Origin: Profundibacterium mesophilum KAUST100406-0324
Lineage (GTDB): Bacteria; Pseudomonadota; Alphaproteobacteria; Rhodobacterales; Rhodobacteraceae
DNA length: 64,000 nt
Assembly (NCBI RefSeq): GCF_009835145.1
Contig: NZ_APKE01000014.1
Span: 124,001 to 188,000, forward strand
Direction of reading: 5' to 3'
The notes under the pieces are model-generated. The model was given only the letters and a program-made list of their open reading frames with translations, was not told the origin of the DNA and did no database searches. The position numbers were made by a program, and so were the translations under genes. Of the stretch, positions 35,639 to 45,082 are shown piece after piece. How positions within the stretch are numbered: position 1 is the first letter of the stretch; every line of letters starts with the position of its first letter.

Positions 35639-36915
35639 GCGAATACGACGATACCGGTCCTGCCGTTCCGCCGCTGCGCGACGATTGCTTCGCGTTGCCG
35701 GCGGGGGTGCACTGGATGCCCGTCGAGGAGACGCTGGCGCTGCTGCGCGCGCGTCTCGCCCCCGTGACCGGGGAGGAGGAGGTCGCCCTCGACGCCGCCG
35801 ATGGCCGGGTGCTGGCCGGTCCCGTCGCCGCGCGTCGGAGCAATCCGCCGGCAGCCAATTCCGCCGTGGATGGCTACGGGTTCGCCTGGCATGACGGGAT
35901 GGTCGGCCCGCAATCGCTGCCTTTGGCAGAGGGACGCGCGGCGGCCGGCGCCCCCTATGGCCGCCGCCTCGAGCGGGGCGCGGCGCTGCGCGTTCTGACG
36001 GGTGCGGTGCTGCCTGAGGGAATGGACACCGTCCTTCTGGAGGAGGACGTGTGGGTGGAGGACGGCCGGGTGGTCTTCGACGGGCTGCCCCAGCGCGGCG
36101 CCAACACGCGCCGCGCCGGCGAGGATATCGAGATCGGCGCGCCCGCACTCGGCGCCGGACGGCTAGTGCGTCCGGAGGATATCGCGCTTCTGGCGGCCAC
36201 CGGGACGGCCCGGCTGACCGTGCGCCGCAGGTTGCGGGTCGGCGTGCTCTCGACGGGGGACGAGCTGGCCGCGCCGGGCGAGACCACCGATCCCGCGCGC
36301 ACCTATGATGCGAACCGGCCGATGCTCCTGGCGATCCTGGCGCGCTGGGGCTACGTCCCCGTCGATCTTGGCCATGTGCCGGATCGCCGCGATGCCCTGC
36401 GCGATGCCTTCGACGCGGCGCGGGCGCGCTGCGACGTGCTGCTGAGCTCCGGCGGCGCCTCGGCGGGGGACGAAGATCACGTCTCCGCCATCCTGCGCGC
36501 CGAGGCGCATCTGACCGCCTGGCGGATCGCGGTCAAGCCGGGGCGTCCGCTGGCCCTTGCGATGTGGCGCGGAATGCCGGTCTTCGGGCTGCCCGGGAAC
36601 CCGGTCGCGGCCTTTACCTGCACGCTGGTCTTCGCGAGGCCTGCCCTGGCGCAGCTCGCGGGCGGCAACTGGAGCGTGCCGGCGGGGTTCACCGTTCCGG
36701 CCGCGTTCGAAAAGACGAAGAAGGCCGGCCGGCGCGAATTCCTGCGCGCGCGGCTCACCGGTGAGGGGCATGCGGAGGTCTTCGCCTCGGAAGGGTCCGG
36801 ACGGATCAGCGGGCTCGGCTGGGCCGGTGGTTTCGTGGAGCTTGCGGAGCCCGCCGGCACCGTCGCGCCGGGAGACCCGGTGCGCTTCGTGCCCTATGGC
36901 AGCTTCGGCCTCTAG
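35635..36915 (+). CDS. moeA: Molybdopterin molybdenumtransferase
   Basis: 426 aa enzyme that inserts molybdate into adenylylated molybdopterin. The start is a GTG overlapping the mobB stop (GTGA). Conserved stretches include NPPAANSAVDGYGF, LTGAVLPEGMDTVLLEEDV, the RVGVLSTGDELAAPGE segment, LLSSGGASAGDEDH and VFGLPGNPVAAFTC. The N-terminal about 25 residues are a less conserved extension. It is the last gene of the operon; no clear terminator is seen after it. Confidence 0.95.
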   Translation: MSEYDDTGPAVPPLRDDCFALPAGVHWMPVEETLALLRARLAPVTGEEEVALDAADGRVLAGPVAARRSNPPAANSAVDGYGFAWHDGMVGPQSLPLAEGRAAAGAPYGRRLERGAALRVLTGAVLPEGMDTVLLEEDVWVEDGRVVFDGLPQRGANTRRAGEDIEIGAPALGAGRLVRPEDIALLAATGTARLTVRRRLRVGVLSTGDELAAPGETTDPARTYDANRPMLLAILARWGYVPVDLGHVPDRRDALRDAFDAARARCDVLLSSGGASAGDEDHVSAILRAEAHLTAWRIAVKPGRPLALAMWRGMPVFGLPGNPVAAFTCTLVFARPALAQLAGGNWSVPAGFTVPAAFEKTKKAGRREFLRARLTGEGHAEVFASEGSGRISGLGWAGGFVELAEPAGTVAPGDPVRFVPYGSFGL

Positions 36916-37010
36916 CGCCGAGGGCCCAGCTTCGGGGGTGAGCGATGCGGGGCAGGATGGCGGGGCGGATGACGGCCCGGCCGGAGGACCGGCGCCAAAG
37001 ACAGCCGGGA

Positions 37011-38381
37011 TCAGCCTTCCTGCGCGCTCAGCCCGGCCGCCGCATCCTCGAGCCACCCGTCGAGTGTCAGGCGGAAGACGTTGACCTGATCCACGTAGGC
37101 CGCGAGCACCGGCTCGATTGCCGGCAGGGCGCGCGCCAGGGGCGGGGCGAAGACGTAAAGAAGGATCAGCGCCGCCGCCAGGAACAGCATCAAGGAGAAG
37201 CCGAGCCTGAAGCCGCGCGGGCTTTCGTCACGGGTTTGCGCGGTGCCCGGCGGCGGCAGGTTGCGCTGCGGGGCCGCGGCGAGCGTGGAGTTGATCTCCT
37301 CGATATCGGGCAGCAGGTCGCGCCGCGAACCCGCGGCGACCGGGTCGATCGGGGGGGCTGCCGGAAAGACGGCGGCGCCGCGCTTCGGCGCTTCGCCCTC
37401 GGGCGGCGCCTCGGCGCGCGGATCCGCCCGGAGGGGCGGGGCCATTCCGGGCCCGTCCTGCGCGAAATCGTTCCCCGCCGCGCCTTCCGGCATGTCGGCT
37501 CTCCGGGGCGGCGTGCCATCCGTATCGGGGCGCGGCGTAGGGTCGGGATCCTCCTCCCCGCGCGGCGCGCGGCCGGTCCCGGACATTCCACCAGCGGCAT
37601 CGTTGCCCTTTTCGTCGTCGAATTCCCGCTCGGGGGGAATATGCGCGACACGCGGCGCCTCGGTCGCACCACCAAGGTTTGGCGGGGCGGGCATCCCGGC
37701 GGCCCGCCTCCCGCCTGTCCCGATATCCGTCTCGTCGTCCCAGCCCGTATCGTGCCCCGTATCGTGCCCCGTACCGTGTTCTGGATCGTGATCCGTGTCG
37801 CGGTCCGGCCCGGTGCCCGTGCCCGTTTCAGGTTCGAGATCCGTCACGGGCTCGGCCCCAGGGCGCGCGTGATCGGGGGAGGCATGCGGCTCCGTCCCCA
37901 TCTCCGGTCCCGTTTCTGGCCCCATGTCTGGTCGCGTTTCCACGCCCCAGGGCTCTACCGGCCCGGCACCGTGTTCCCCGGCATCCGTCTCCGTCTCGTC
38001 CGGCCACGGCGCTTCGCCGCGCGCGCCCCGCGCCCCGTCCTCCGGGGCCCCGTCCTCCCGCGGGACGGCGCCTTCCGCCGCGCGGCGGCGCGCCTCCGCC
38101 TCGCGTTCGGCCTCCTCGCGCAGGATGCGGCGGGTCTCCTCGTCCATTTCGCGGCGCAGCGGGGCGGTGCGGCGGGCCGGGCCGGCCACATCGGCGCCGT
38201 CCTGCGCGCCGCCGAACGCGTCATCCTCGTCCCAGGGCGCGTCATCGCCCAGCGGCATGTTCGGGCCGGGCTGGAACCAGGTATGCGCGCAGTGCGAGCA
38301 TTGCACATCGCGCCCCTCGTCGGGGATCATCGCGCTGTCGACCTCGTATTGGGCCGTGCAATTCGGACAGATCAGCCTCAT
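37011..38381 (-). CDS. Zinc-ribbon membrane protein with long acidic repeat linker (MJ0042/DUF3426-like)
   Basis: 456 aa protein. The N-terminus is an MJ0042-type zinc ribbon: Cys5, Cys8, Cys28, Cys31 (LICPNC ... QCSHC followed by HTWF). Then comes a long low-complexity linker (about 40-350) rich in Asp, Glu, Gly, Pro and Thr, including a tandem Asp-Thr-Gly-His run. One transmembrane helix (about 390-415) and a 40-residue tail end it. This layout is common in Alphaproteobacteria next to ftsE; the function is unknown. It is divergent from ftsE, which suggests but does not prove a role in division or envelope assembly. Confidence 0.75.
   Translation of the reverse strand: MRLICPNCTAQYEVDSAMIPDEGRDVQCSHCAHTWFQPGPNMPLGDDAPWDEDDAFGGAQDGADVAGPARRTAPLRREMDEETRRILREEAEREAEARRRAAEGAVPREDGAPEDGARGARGEAPWPDETETDAGEHGAGPVEPWGVETRPDMGPETGPEMGTEPHASPDHARPGAEPVTDLEPETGTGTGPDRDTDHDPEHGTGHDTGHDTGWDDETDIGTGGRRAAGMPAPPNLGGATEAPRVAHIPPEREFDDEKGNDAAGGMSGTGRAPRGEEDPDPTPRPDTDGTPPRRADMPEGAAGNDFAQDGPGMAPPLRADPRAEAPPEGEAPKRGAAVFPAAPPIDPVAAGSRRDLLPDIEEINSTLAAAPQRNLPPPGTAQTRDESPRGFRLGFSLMLFLAAALILLYVFAPPLARALPAIEPVLAAYVDQVNVFRLTLDGWLEDAAAGLSAQEG
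37744..37779 (-). repeat. Three tandem copies of a 12-base coding repeat
   Basis: CCCGTATCGTGC occurs twice exactly (37744-37767) and a third time with two changes (37768-37779). On the minus strand it encodes the Gly-His-Asp-Thr repeats in the linker of the zinc-ribbon protein. Confidence 0.8.
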
Positions 38382-38557
38382 TGCGCACCTCTCTCGTCCA
38401 GACCAGTGGTGGACCGCGTCATTCCCGGTTTGTGTCAGCAGTATCAAGGCGCTCGCGACAATCAAAGCCTTAGCAGGCGTGCCGCGTTGAAAGACCCGCC
38501 GACATGAGGCAAAACGGTCGCGCGTTCGGGCGTGTCGGCCCCCGCGGGAGAGTGGCG

Positions 38558-39235
38558 TTGATCGAACTGAAGAATGTCAGCTACAGCTACGGGTCCGACA
38601 CCTTGCTCGAAGGGGTCGATCTCGACCTGTCCGCAGGCTCGTTCCATTTCCTGACCGGTCCCTCGGGGGCGGGAAAGACGACGCTGCTCAAGCTGTGCTA
38701 TCTCGAACTCGCGCCCAGCCGGGGCGAGGTGACGGTCTTCGGGCGCGCTTCGGCGCGGCTCGGACGCGACGGGATCGCCAAGCTGCGCCGCCGCGTGGGC
38801 GTGGTGCACCAGGATTGCAGGTTCATCGACCACCTCCCGCTCTCCGAGAACGTGACATTGCCGCTGGCGGCGGCGGGCCTGCCGGTGGAGGAATACGGCG
38901 AGGAGCTGGATCAGCTGCTTCACTGGGTGGGGCTGCGCGGGCGCAGCGACGCGTTGCCGCCCGAGCTGTCGGGCGGCGAGCGGCAGCGCGCGGCGCTGGC
39001 GCGGGCCCTCATCATGTCGCCCGATGTCATCCTCGCGGACGAGCCCACCGGCAATCTCGACTGGGAGATGTCGCTGCGGCTGCTGACGCTGCTGGTCGAG
39101 CTGAACCGGATGGGCAAGGCGATCCTGATCGCGACGCATGATCTTAACCTGATCCGACAGGCCAAGGCGCAGCTCGCCGCGCGGGTGGTGCGCATCAGGG
39201 GCGGCCGGGTCGAGATGGCGGGGGCGGACCTGTGA
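38558..39235 (+). CDS. ftsE: Cell division ATP-binding protein FtsE
   Basis: 225 aa ABC ATPase that pairs with FtsX and regulates peptidoglycan hydrolases at the septum. It has Walker A GPSGAGKT (34-41), the signature LSGGERQR, Walker B VILADEPTGNLD and the switch histidine in IATHDLN. The start I favour is TTG at 38558: it has GGGAG seven bases upstream and gives the standard N-terminus (M)IELKNVSYSYG. An in-frame ATG at 38504 would add 18 atypical residues. It overlaps ftsX by 4 bases and is divergent from the zinc-ribbon gene. Confidence 0.92.
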   Translation: MIELKNVSYSYGSDTLLEGVDLDLSAGSFHFLTGPSGAGKTTLLKLCYLELAPSRGEVTVFGRASARLGRDGIAKLRRRVGVVHQDCRFIDHLPLSENVTLPLAAAGLPVEEYGEELDQLLHWVGLRGRSDALPPELSGGERQRAALARALIMSPDVILADEPTGNLDWEMSLRLLTLLVELNRMGKAILIATHDLNLIRQAKAQLAARVVRIRGGRVEMAGADL

Positions 39236-40143
39236 GGCTGCCGGCTTTCGTCACCGGCGCCGTCGCCCTCGTGCGCGGCGATCCGCGCGCCGACCGGGTG
39301 GTGCCGCCCTCGGGCTTCACCGCGAGGCTGACCCTCTTCACCAGCGCGGCGATGGCCTTTCTCGCGGTCTTCGCGCTGGCCCTTTCCCTCGCGACCCACA
39401 GGCTCGCCGAACGCTGGGGCAGCGCGCTCGGGCAAAGCGCCACGATCCGCATATCCGCTCCGCTCGCGCAGCGCGACCTGCAGACCGAGGCGGTGCTTCG
39501 CATCCTGCGCACGACGCCCGGCGTGGCCTCGGCGCGGGCGCTTGGCGATGCCGAGCAGCAGGCCCTCCTGGCCCCGTGGTTCGGGCCGGACCTGCCGATC
39601 GAGAGCCTGCCGATCCCCCGTCTCGTGGAGGTGGGCGAGGCGCCGGGCGGATACGATGCCGAAGGGCTGCGGATGCGGCTGCGTGCCGAGGCGCCGGGGG
39701 CCATGCTCGACGATCACGCCCGCTGGCGCAGGCCACTGGTTCGGGCCGCCGAAAGCCTCAACCTCTTCGGCTTCGCCGCCATCGGGCTCATCGCGGGGAC
39801 CATGGCCGCGCTCGTCGCGCTCGCCGCCAGCGTGTCGCTCACCGCCAATGCCCAGGTTCTGGCCGTGCTGCGCCTCGTGGGGGCGCGTGACATGACCATC
39901 GCCCGCGCCTTCGTGCGCCGCTTCACCCTGCGCGCCTTCGCCGGTGCCGCCATCGGAACGGTGATCGCGATGGTGGCCATCGCCCTGCTGCCGCGCGCCG
40001 ATGCGGCCGGCAGCTTTCTCACGGGGCTGGGCTTCGAGGGGGCCGGCTGGTTCGCGCCGCTGGCGATACCGCCCCTTGCCGGCATCATCGCCTTCTGGGC
40101 CACCCGTCATGCCGCCTTGCGCGCGCTCAAGGAGATCACCTGA
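39232..40143 (+). CDS. ftsX: Cell division protein FtsX
   Basis: 303 aa membrane partner of FtsE. It has an N-terminal cytoplasmic segment, a first helix (about 35-55: FTSAAMAFLAVFALALSLAT), a periplasmic domain of about 120 residues, and three C-terminal helices, the FtsX layout. The conserved LAALVALAASVSLTANAQVLAVLRLVGARDMTIARAF region couples to the ATPase. The start is GTG within GTGA, overlapping the ftsE stop. The family is poorly conserved in sequence, so the assignment rests on topology and neighbourhood. Confidence 0.88.
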   Translation: MRLPAFVTGAVALVRGDPRADRVVPPSGFTARLTLFTSAAMAFLAVFALALSLATHRLAERWGSALGQSATIRISAPLAQRDLQTEAVLRILRTTPGVASARALGDAEQQALLAPWFGPDLPIESLPIPRLVEVGEAPGGYDAEGLRMRLRAEAPGAMLDDHARWRRPLVRAAESLNLFGFAAIGLIAGTMAALVALAASVSLTANAQVLAVLRLVGARDMTIARAFVRRFTLRAFAGAAIGTVIAMVAIALLPRADAAGSFLTGLGFEGAGWFAPLAIPPLAGIIAFWATRHAALRALKEIT

Positions 40144-40886
40144 TGGCCAACGCCGTGCAATGGCTGCGCTCGCTTCTCTTCAATACCCAGATGTACGTGA
40201 TGATGCCGCTGATGGCGCTCGTCTTCCTGCCCTATGCGCTCGTCTCCCGGCAGGGCGCCTTCGCGGCCGTCCACACCTATTGCCGTTACGTGCGCTGGAC
40301 CGCGTCATGGATGGTCGGCCTGCGATCCGAGATCCGCGGAACGCCCCCCACGGGCAAGGTCATCGTCGCCGCCAAGCATCAGAGCTTCTTCGACATCATC
40401 ATGATCGTCTCCGTCCTGCCGCGCCCGCGCTTCATCATGAAGAAGGAGCTCAGATATGCGCCCGTCCTGGGCTGGTTCGCGCTTCGGATGGGCTGCATTC
40501 CGGTGGATCGCGGCAAGCGGGCGCGGGCGATCTCGCAGATGCTCAGGGACGTGGCCGCCGGCAGCCTCGAGGTGGGGCAGCTCATCATCTATCCGCAAGG
40601 CACGCGCCTCGCTCCCGGCGTGAGCGCGCCGTTCAAGTCGGGGACGACGATCCTCTACCGCACCCTTGCGCAGCCCTGCGTGCCCGTTGCGGTGAATGTC
40701 GGCCTGTTCTGGCCGCGCCAGGGCGTGATGCGACGCAAGGGCCTGGCCGTGGTCGAGTTCCTGCCGGTGATCCCGCCCGGGCTCGACAAGGACAGCTTCG
40801 CCCGCCGCCTGTCGCACGATATCGAAAGCCATTCGGACCGGCTGATGGCCGAGGCCGGGTTCACGCGCCTGCCGCCGGCGCCCTGA
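40143..40886 (+). CDS. plsC: Lysophospholipid (1-acyl-glycerol-3-phosphate) acyltransferase
   Basis: 247 aa membrane-associated acyltransferase that makes phosphatidic acid or acylates a related lysolipid. The catalytic HxxxxD is in KHQSFFD, block II is GCIPVDRGKRARAI, and block III reads YPQGTR, with Gln in place of the usual Glu of FPEGTR. Two hydrophobic segments near the N-terminus anchor it. It overlaps the ftsX stop by one base (TGATG), so it is translated as part of ftsE-ftsX-plsC. A paralogue elsewhere may be the main PlsC. Confidence 0.85.
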   Translation: MANAVQWLRSLLFNTQMYVMMPLMALVFLPYALVSRQGAFAAVHTYCRYVRWTASWMVGLRSEIRGTPPTGKVIVAAKHQSFFDIIMIVSVLPRPRFIMKKELRYAPVLGWFALRMGCIPVDRGKRARAISQMLRDVAAGSLEVGQLIIYPQGTRLAPGVSAPFKSGTTILYRTLAQPCVPVAVNVGLFWPRQGVMRRKGLAVVEFLPVIPPGLDKDSFARRLSHDIESHSDRLMAEAGFTRLPPAP

Positions 40887-40965
40887 AACGCCAGGCAGGC
40901 GTCCCCGGCGCGCGGGCGCGTTTCAGGCCGGGGGAAATGCGGAGCGGATGCGGGCGCCCTCGGGT

Positions 40966-41928
40966 TCAGGCGGCAAGGCCCTTGCTGCCCATCTTGACGA
41001 ATTTCTCGCGCCTGGCACGGCGCAGCGCGTCCGGCTCCTGGCCGTCGAGCTCGCCCAGCATCGCCCCGATCGCTTTGCCCACGGCATCGATCGCGGCGAG
41101 ACTGTCGCGATGCGCACCGCCCTTGGGCTCGGCCACGATCCGGTCGATGGCGCCGAGCTTGTGCAGGTCCTGCGCGGTCAGGCGCAGCGCGGCCGCCGCC
41201 TCGCGCATCTTCTCGGCATCCTTCCACAGGATCGAGGCGCAGCCCTCTGGCGAGATCACCGAATAGATCGAATGCTCCAGCATCGCGATCCTGTTCGCGG
41301 TGGCAAAGGCCACGGCGCCGCCAGAGCCGCCCTCGCCGATGATGACCGAAACGAGCGGCACGCCGATGCGCAGGCATTTCTGCGTCGCGCGGGCGATCGC
41401 CTCGGACTGGCCGCGCTCCTCGGCGCCCTTGCCCGGATAGGCACCCGGCGTGTCGACGAGGGTGATCACCGGCAGGCCGAACCTGTCGGCAAGCTCCATC
41501 AGCCGGATCGCCTTGCGGTAGCCCTCGGGGCGGGCCATGCCGAAATTGCGCTCGATCCGGGTCTTGGTGTCATGACCCTTCTCCTGTCCGATCACCATCA
41601 CGGGCCGGTCCTGCAGGCGCGCAAGCCCGCCCATCACGGCATGGTCATCCGCGAAGTTGCGGTCCCCGGCGAGCGGGGTGAACTCGGTGAAGAGGCGCGC
41701 GATGTAATCCTTGCAATGCGGCCGGTCGGCATGGCGCGCCACCTGTGCCTTCTGCCAGGCGTTCAGCGTGCGGTAGATCTCGTCGAGCATCCCCGCGGCC
41801 TTGCGGTCGAGCGCGGCGGCCTCCTTCTCGACATCCATGCCCTCGGAGCGCCGCGCCATGGCCCGCAGCTCTTCGGCCTTGCCTTCGATCTCGGCGAGGG
41901 GGCGTTCGAATTCGAGGTAATTGGTCAT
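40966..41928 (-). CDS. accA: Acetyl-CoA carboxylase carboxyltransferase subunit alpha
   Basis: 320 aa subunit of the carboxyltransferase that, with AccD, forms malonyl-CoA for fatty-acid synthesis. Diagnostic segments are the N-terminal [73 protein letters not shown] and [11 protein letters not shown]. The start is the MTNYLEFE position. It lies downstream of mcl1 on the same strand, but the gap of about 100 bases suggests its own promoter. Confidence 0.97.
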   Translation of the reverse strand: MTNYLEFERPLAEIEGKAEELRAMARRSEGMDVEKEAAALDRKAAGMLDEIYRTLNAWQKAQVARHADRPHCKDYIARLFTEFTPLAGDRNFADDHAVMGGLARLQDRPVMVIGQEKGHDTKTRIERNFGMARPEGYRKAIRLMELADRFGLPVITLVDTPGAYPGKGAEERGQSEAIARATQKCLRIGVPLVSVIIGEGGSGGAVAFATANRIAMLEHSIYSVISPEGCASILWKDAEKMREAAAALRLTAQDLHKLGAIDRIVAEPKGGAHRDSLAAIDAVGKAIGAMLGELDGQEPDALRRARREKFVKMGSKGLAA

Positions 41929-42029
41929 CTCGGCGCTCCAGCTTGTCCGCTGCCGGATATGACCTCTCGCCCGCCGCTTTGCAACTTGGCTCTGTGCGCC
42001 GAGGGTTGCGGAGCGGCGGGCGATGCGGC

Positions 42030-42986
42030 TCAGTCGGCGATCATTTCCGACTGCTTGACGATGACCTCGGCCTGCCGGATCGAGGCCAGATCGACGAGGC
42101 GGCCCTTGTAGACAGCCGCGCCCTGGCCCGATTGCTTTGCATGCTCCATCGCCTCGAGGATGGCACGGGCCTCGTGCACCGCCTCCTCGGACGGGGTGAA
42201 GACCTCGTTGCTGAGCGCCACCTGCTTGGGGTGGATCGCCCATTTGCCGACCATTCCGAGCGTGGCGGAGCGGCGCGCCTGCGCGCGGAAGCCCTCGTCG
42301 TCGGAGAAGTCGCCGAAGGGGCCGTCAACGGGGAGCACCCCATGCGTGCGGCAGGCGGCCACGATCGCCGTCTGCGCCCAGTGCCACGGGTCGGACCAGT
42401 GCTTCCGGCCCTCGTGCAGCATGTAGTAATTCTCCTGCGTGCCGCCGATGCCGGTCGTCTGCATCCCCATGGAGGCGGCGAAATCGGCCGCCCCGAGGCT
42501 CATCGCCTGCAGGCGGGGGGAGGCGGCTGCGATCTCCTCGACATGCGCGATGCCGGCGGCGGTCTCGATGATGACCTCGAGCGCGATGCGCTTCTCGCGT
42601 CCGCGCGCCGCCTCGGCGGCCGTCACCAGCGCGTCCACCGCGTAGATGTCCGCGGCGCAACCGACCTTGGGGATCATGATCTGGTCGAGCCGGTCGCCGG
42701 CCTGCTCGATCAGGTCGATCACGTCGCGATACCAGTAGGGCGTGTCGAGCCCGTTTATCCGGACGGAGAGATGCTTGTTGCCCCAGTCGATATCGCCGAT
42801 CGCCTGGATGATGTTCTTGCGGGCTTCCGGCTTGTCATCGGGGGAGACGCTGTCCTCGAGGTCGAGGTTGATCACGTCTGCCGCGCTGCCGGCCATCTTC
42901 TCGAAGATCGCCGGACGCGATCCGGGGCCGAAAAGCTGGCAACGGTTCGGGCGGGCGGGGGGCGTCGGCTGTATACGGAAGCTCAT
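42030..42986 (-). CDS. mcl1: L-malyl-CoA/beta-methylmalyl-CoA lyase
   Basis: 318 aa lyase of the CitE/HpcH superfamily. In Rhodobacter relatives Mcl1 cleaves beta-methylmalyl-CoA to glyoxylate and propionyl-CoA, and condenses acetyl-CoA with glyoxylate, in the ethylmalonyl-CoA pathway of acetyl-CoA assimilation. Sequence marks are [39 protein letters not shown] with the metal-binding acids, [17 protein letters not shown] and GKWAIHPKQ. The length equals that of characterised Mcl1 as I remember it. The related thioesterase Mcl2 is distinct. Confidence 0.92.
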   Translation of the reverse strand: MSFRIQPTPPARPNRCQLFGPGSRPAIFEKMAGSAADVINLDLEDSVSPDDKPEARKNIIQAIGDIDWGNKHLSVRINGLDTPYWYRDVIDLIEQAGDRLDQIMIPKVGCAADIYAVDALVTAAEAARGREKRIALEVIIETAAGIAHVEEIAAASPRLQAMSLGAADFAASMGMQTTGIGGTQENYYMLHEGRKHWSDPWHWAQTAIVAACRTHGVLPVDGPFGDFSDDEGFRAQARRSATLGMVGKWAIHPKQVALSNEVFTPSEEAVHEARAILEAMEHAKQSGQGAAVYKGRLVDLASIRQAEVIVKQSEMIAD

Positions 42987-43028
42987 CTGTGTCTCGCAAT
43001 ATTATTACCATATGCTCGCCTTGGTGGG

Positions 43029-43034
43029 TATAAT
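43029..43034 (+). promoter_or_regulatory. Consensus -10 hexamer upstream of the dipeptide epimerase gene
   Basis: A perfect TATAAT lies in the mcl1-epimerase divergent gap, 215 bases before the epimerase start. The -35 at 17 bases upstream is poor, so promoter activity is uncertain. The remaining gap bases are G/C-rich and hold nothing else I can name. Confidence 0.25.
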
Positions 43035-43248
43035 GTTGTCCGCCCCGTTGCAAGCGGGGAAGGCGGAGCGGTGCGTGAGGCCAGCAGGGCAAGCAGAATC
43101 GCGCGGGGCCTTGCGTCCCGTGCGGGCCAATGGCAGCCATGGGCCGGTATCGACCGGGCGCCGCGTGCCGGTCCGCCGGGCGCGCCGCGCGCCATGCCCC
43201 CGCAATCGCCCGCCAACCGCCCCCCCAACCGCCTCGCAAGGAGCGCAG

Positions 43249-44217
43249 ATGATGGAACTGACCGCGACCGAGGAACGCTTCGCCCTGGCGGAGACCTTCA
43301 CCATTTCGCGCGGCTCCAAGATGCAGGCGCATGTCGTGACCGCTCATCTGCGGGGCGGCGGCGTGACGGGCAGGGGGGAATGCGTGCCCTATGCCCGCAA
43401 CGGCGAGGCGGTCCCCGATGTTCTCGCGGCGATCCGTGCCCTGCCCTCCGGCCTCGATCGGGCGGCGCTGCAGGAGGCGATGCCGGCGGGGGCGGCGCGC
43501 AACGCCGTCGATTGCGCGATGTGGGATCACGCGGCGCGGCGCGCCGGCTGCCGGGTCTGGCAGCTTGCCGGCCTCGCCGCGCCGAAGCCCTGCGTGACGG
43601 CGTTCACCCTGTCGCTCGCCTCGCCCGAGCAGATGCGCGCGGCTGCCATGCGCCACGCCCACCGCCCCCTGCTCAAGATCAAGCTTGGCACGGAGGCGGA
43701 CATGCCCCGGCTCGAGGCGGTGCGGCAGGGCGCGCCGGACGCGCGGATCATCGTCGATGCCAACGAGGGTTGGAGCGCGGCGGTCTATGCCGAGCTGGCG
43801 CCGCATCTCAAGCGTCTCGGCGTGGCGCTGGTCGAACAGCCCCTGCCTGCCGGCCGCGACGAGGCGCTTGCCGAGATCGAACGGCCGGTGCCCGTCTGTG
43901 CCGACGAAAGCTGCCATGACCGCGCCTCTCTGCCGCGGCTCGCCGGCCGCTACGACATGATCAACGTCAAGCTCGACAAGACCGGCGGCCTGACCGAGGC
44001 GCTGGCCCTTGCGGGCGAAGCCAGGGAGGCGGGCTTCATGGTTATGGTCGGCTGCATGGTCGGCAGCTCGCTGGGAATGGCGCCGGCGGTGCTGGCCGCG
44101 CAGGGCGCGCAACTTGTCGATCTTGACGGACCGTTGCTTCTGGCCGAAGACCGCCCGAACCCGCTGCGCTACGACGGCGGCGGGGTGCATCCGCCCGACC
44201 GGGCGCTCTGGGGATAG
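43249..44217 (+). CDS. L-Ala-D/L-Glu dipeptide epimerase (enolase superfamily)
   Basis: 322 aa member of the muconate-lactonizing/mandelate-racemase group. It has the KxK catalytic motif at Lys143/Lys145 (LLKIKLG), metal ligands Asp170 (VDANEGW), Glu196 (LVEQPLP) and Asp219 (CADES), and the opposite lysine Lys241 (NVKLDKTGG). This set fits dipeptide epimerases that convert L-Ala-D-Glu released from murein. AAGGAG is upstream of two adjacent ATGs; the first is given. The next gene, a D-amino acid aminotransferase, fits the same D-Glu/D-Ala theme. Related racemases cannot be excluded. Confidence 0.82.
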   Translation: MMELTATEERFALAETFTISRGSKMQAHVVTAHLRGGGVTGRGECVPYARNGEAVPDVLAAIRALPSGLDRAALQEAMPAGAARNAVDCAMWDHAARRAGCRVWQLAGLAAPKPCVTAFTLSLASPEQMRAAAMRHAHRPLLKIKLGTEADMPRLEAVRQGAPDARIIVDANEGWSAAVYAELAPHLKRLGVALVEQPLPAGRDEALAEIERPVPVCADESCHDRASLPRLAGRYDMINVKLDKTGGLTEALALAGEAREAGFMVMVGCMVGSSLGMAPAVLAAQGAQLVDLDGPLLLAEDRPNPLRYDGGGVHPPDRALWG

Positions 44218-44227
44218 GAGAGACACG

Positions 44228-45082
44228 ATGAGCCGCACAGTCTATGTCAATGGCGACTACCTGCCGGAGGAAGAGGCCAAGGTCTCGGTCTTCGATCGCG
44301 GTTTCCTCTTCGCCGACGGCGTCTACGAGGTGACGAGCGTTCTGGGCGGCAAGCTCATCGATTTCCCGGGCCATGCCCGCCGTCTGGCGCGCTCGCTGGG
44401 CGAGCTGGACATGAAGATGCCCGTTCCCGAGGACGATCTTCTGGAGATCCACCGCGAGCTTGTCAGGGCCAACGGGATCGGCGACGGCCTCGTCTACCTG
44501 CAGGTGACGCGCGGCGCCGCCGATCGCGACTTCGCCTATCCCGAGCATCCGGTCCAGACGATGGTCCTCTTCACCCAGGCCAAGCCCGGCCTCGCCGACG
44601 CGCCGATGGCCCGCAGCGGGATGAAGGTGATCTCGATCGAGGATCAGCGCTGGGGCCGGCGTGACATCAAGACGGTGCAGCTTCTCTATCCCTCGATGGG
44701 CAAGATGATGGCCAAGGCCGCCGGTTGCGACGACGCGTGGATGGTCGAGGACGGTCATGTCACCGAAGGCACGTCCAACAATGCCTATATCGTCAAGGAC
44801 GGCGCGATCGTGACGCGCCAGCTCGGCACCGAGATCCTGCATGGCATTACCCGCGCCGCGGTTTTGCGTTTCGCGCGCGAGGCGCAGATGAAGGTCGAGG
44901 AGCGCCCCTTCACCATCGCCGAGGCGCAACAGGCGGAGGAGGCCTTCATCACCTCCGCCTCGGCCTTCGTGATGCCCGTGGTCGAGATCGACGGCGAGAA
45001 GGTCGGCACCGGCACGCCGGGTCCCGTGGCCCGCAGGCTGCGCGAGATCTACATCGAGGAAAGCCGGCGCGCCGGCGTCTGA
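44228..45082 (+). CDS. dat: D-amino acid aminotransferase
   Basis: 284 aa fold-type IV PLP enzyme that interconverts D-alanine and D-glutamate with their keto acids. The PLP lysine is Lys148 in RRDIKTVQLLYPSMGK. The cofactor-binding glutamate is in VTEGTSNNAYIV, and the C-terminal EAFITSASAFVMPV is typical. The N-terminus MSRTVYVNGDYLPEEEAKVSVFDRGFLF matches D-amino acid rather than branched-chain transaminases. Ten bases after the epimerase stop, so the two form an operon. Confidence 0.9.
   Translation: MSRTVYVNGDYLPEEEAKVSVFDRGFLFADGVYEVTSVLGGKLIDFPGHARRLARSLGELDMKMPVPEDDLLEIHRELVRANGIGDGLVYLQVTRGAADRDFAYPEHPVQTMVLFTQAKPGLADAPMARSGMKVISIEDQRWGRRDIKTVQLLYPSMGKMMAKAAGCDDAWMVEDGHVTEGTSNNAYIVKDGAIVTRQLGTEILHGITRAAVLRFAREAQMKVEERPFTIAEAQQAEEAFITSASAFVMPVVEIDGEKVGTGTPGPVARRLREIYIEESRRAGV

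Noticed and set aside
38504-38557. ATG start for ftsE 54 bases upstream
   Set aside because: It lacks a good ribosome-binding site, and FtsE proteins normally start at the IEL motif, which the TTG with GGGAG upstream provides.
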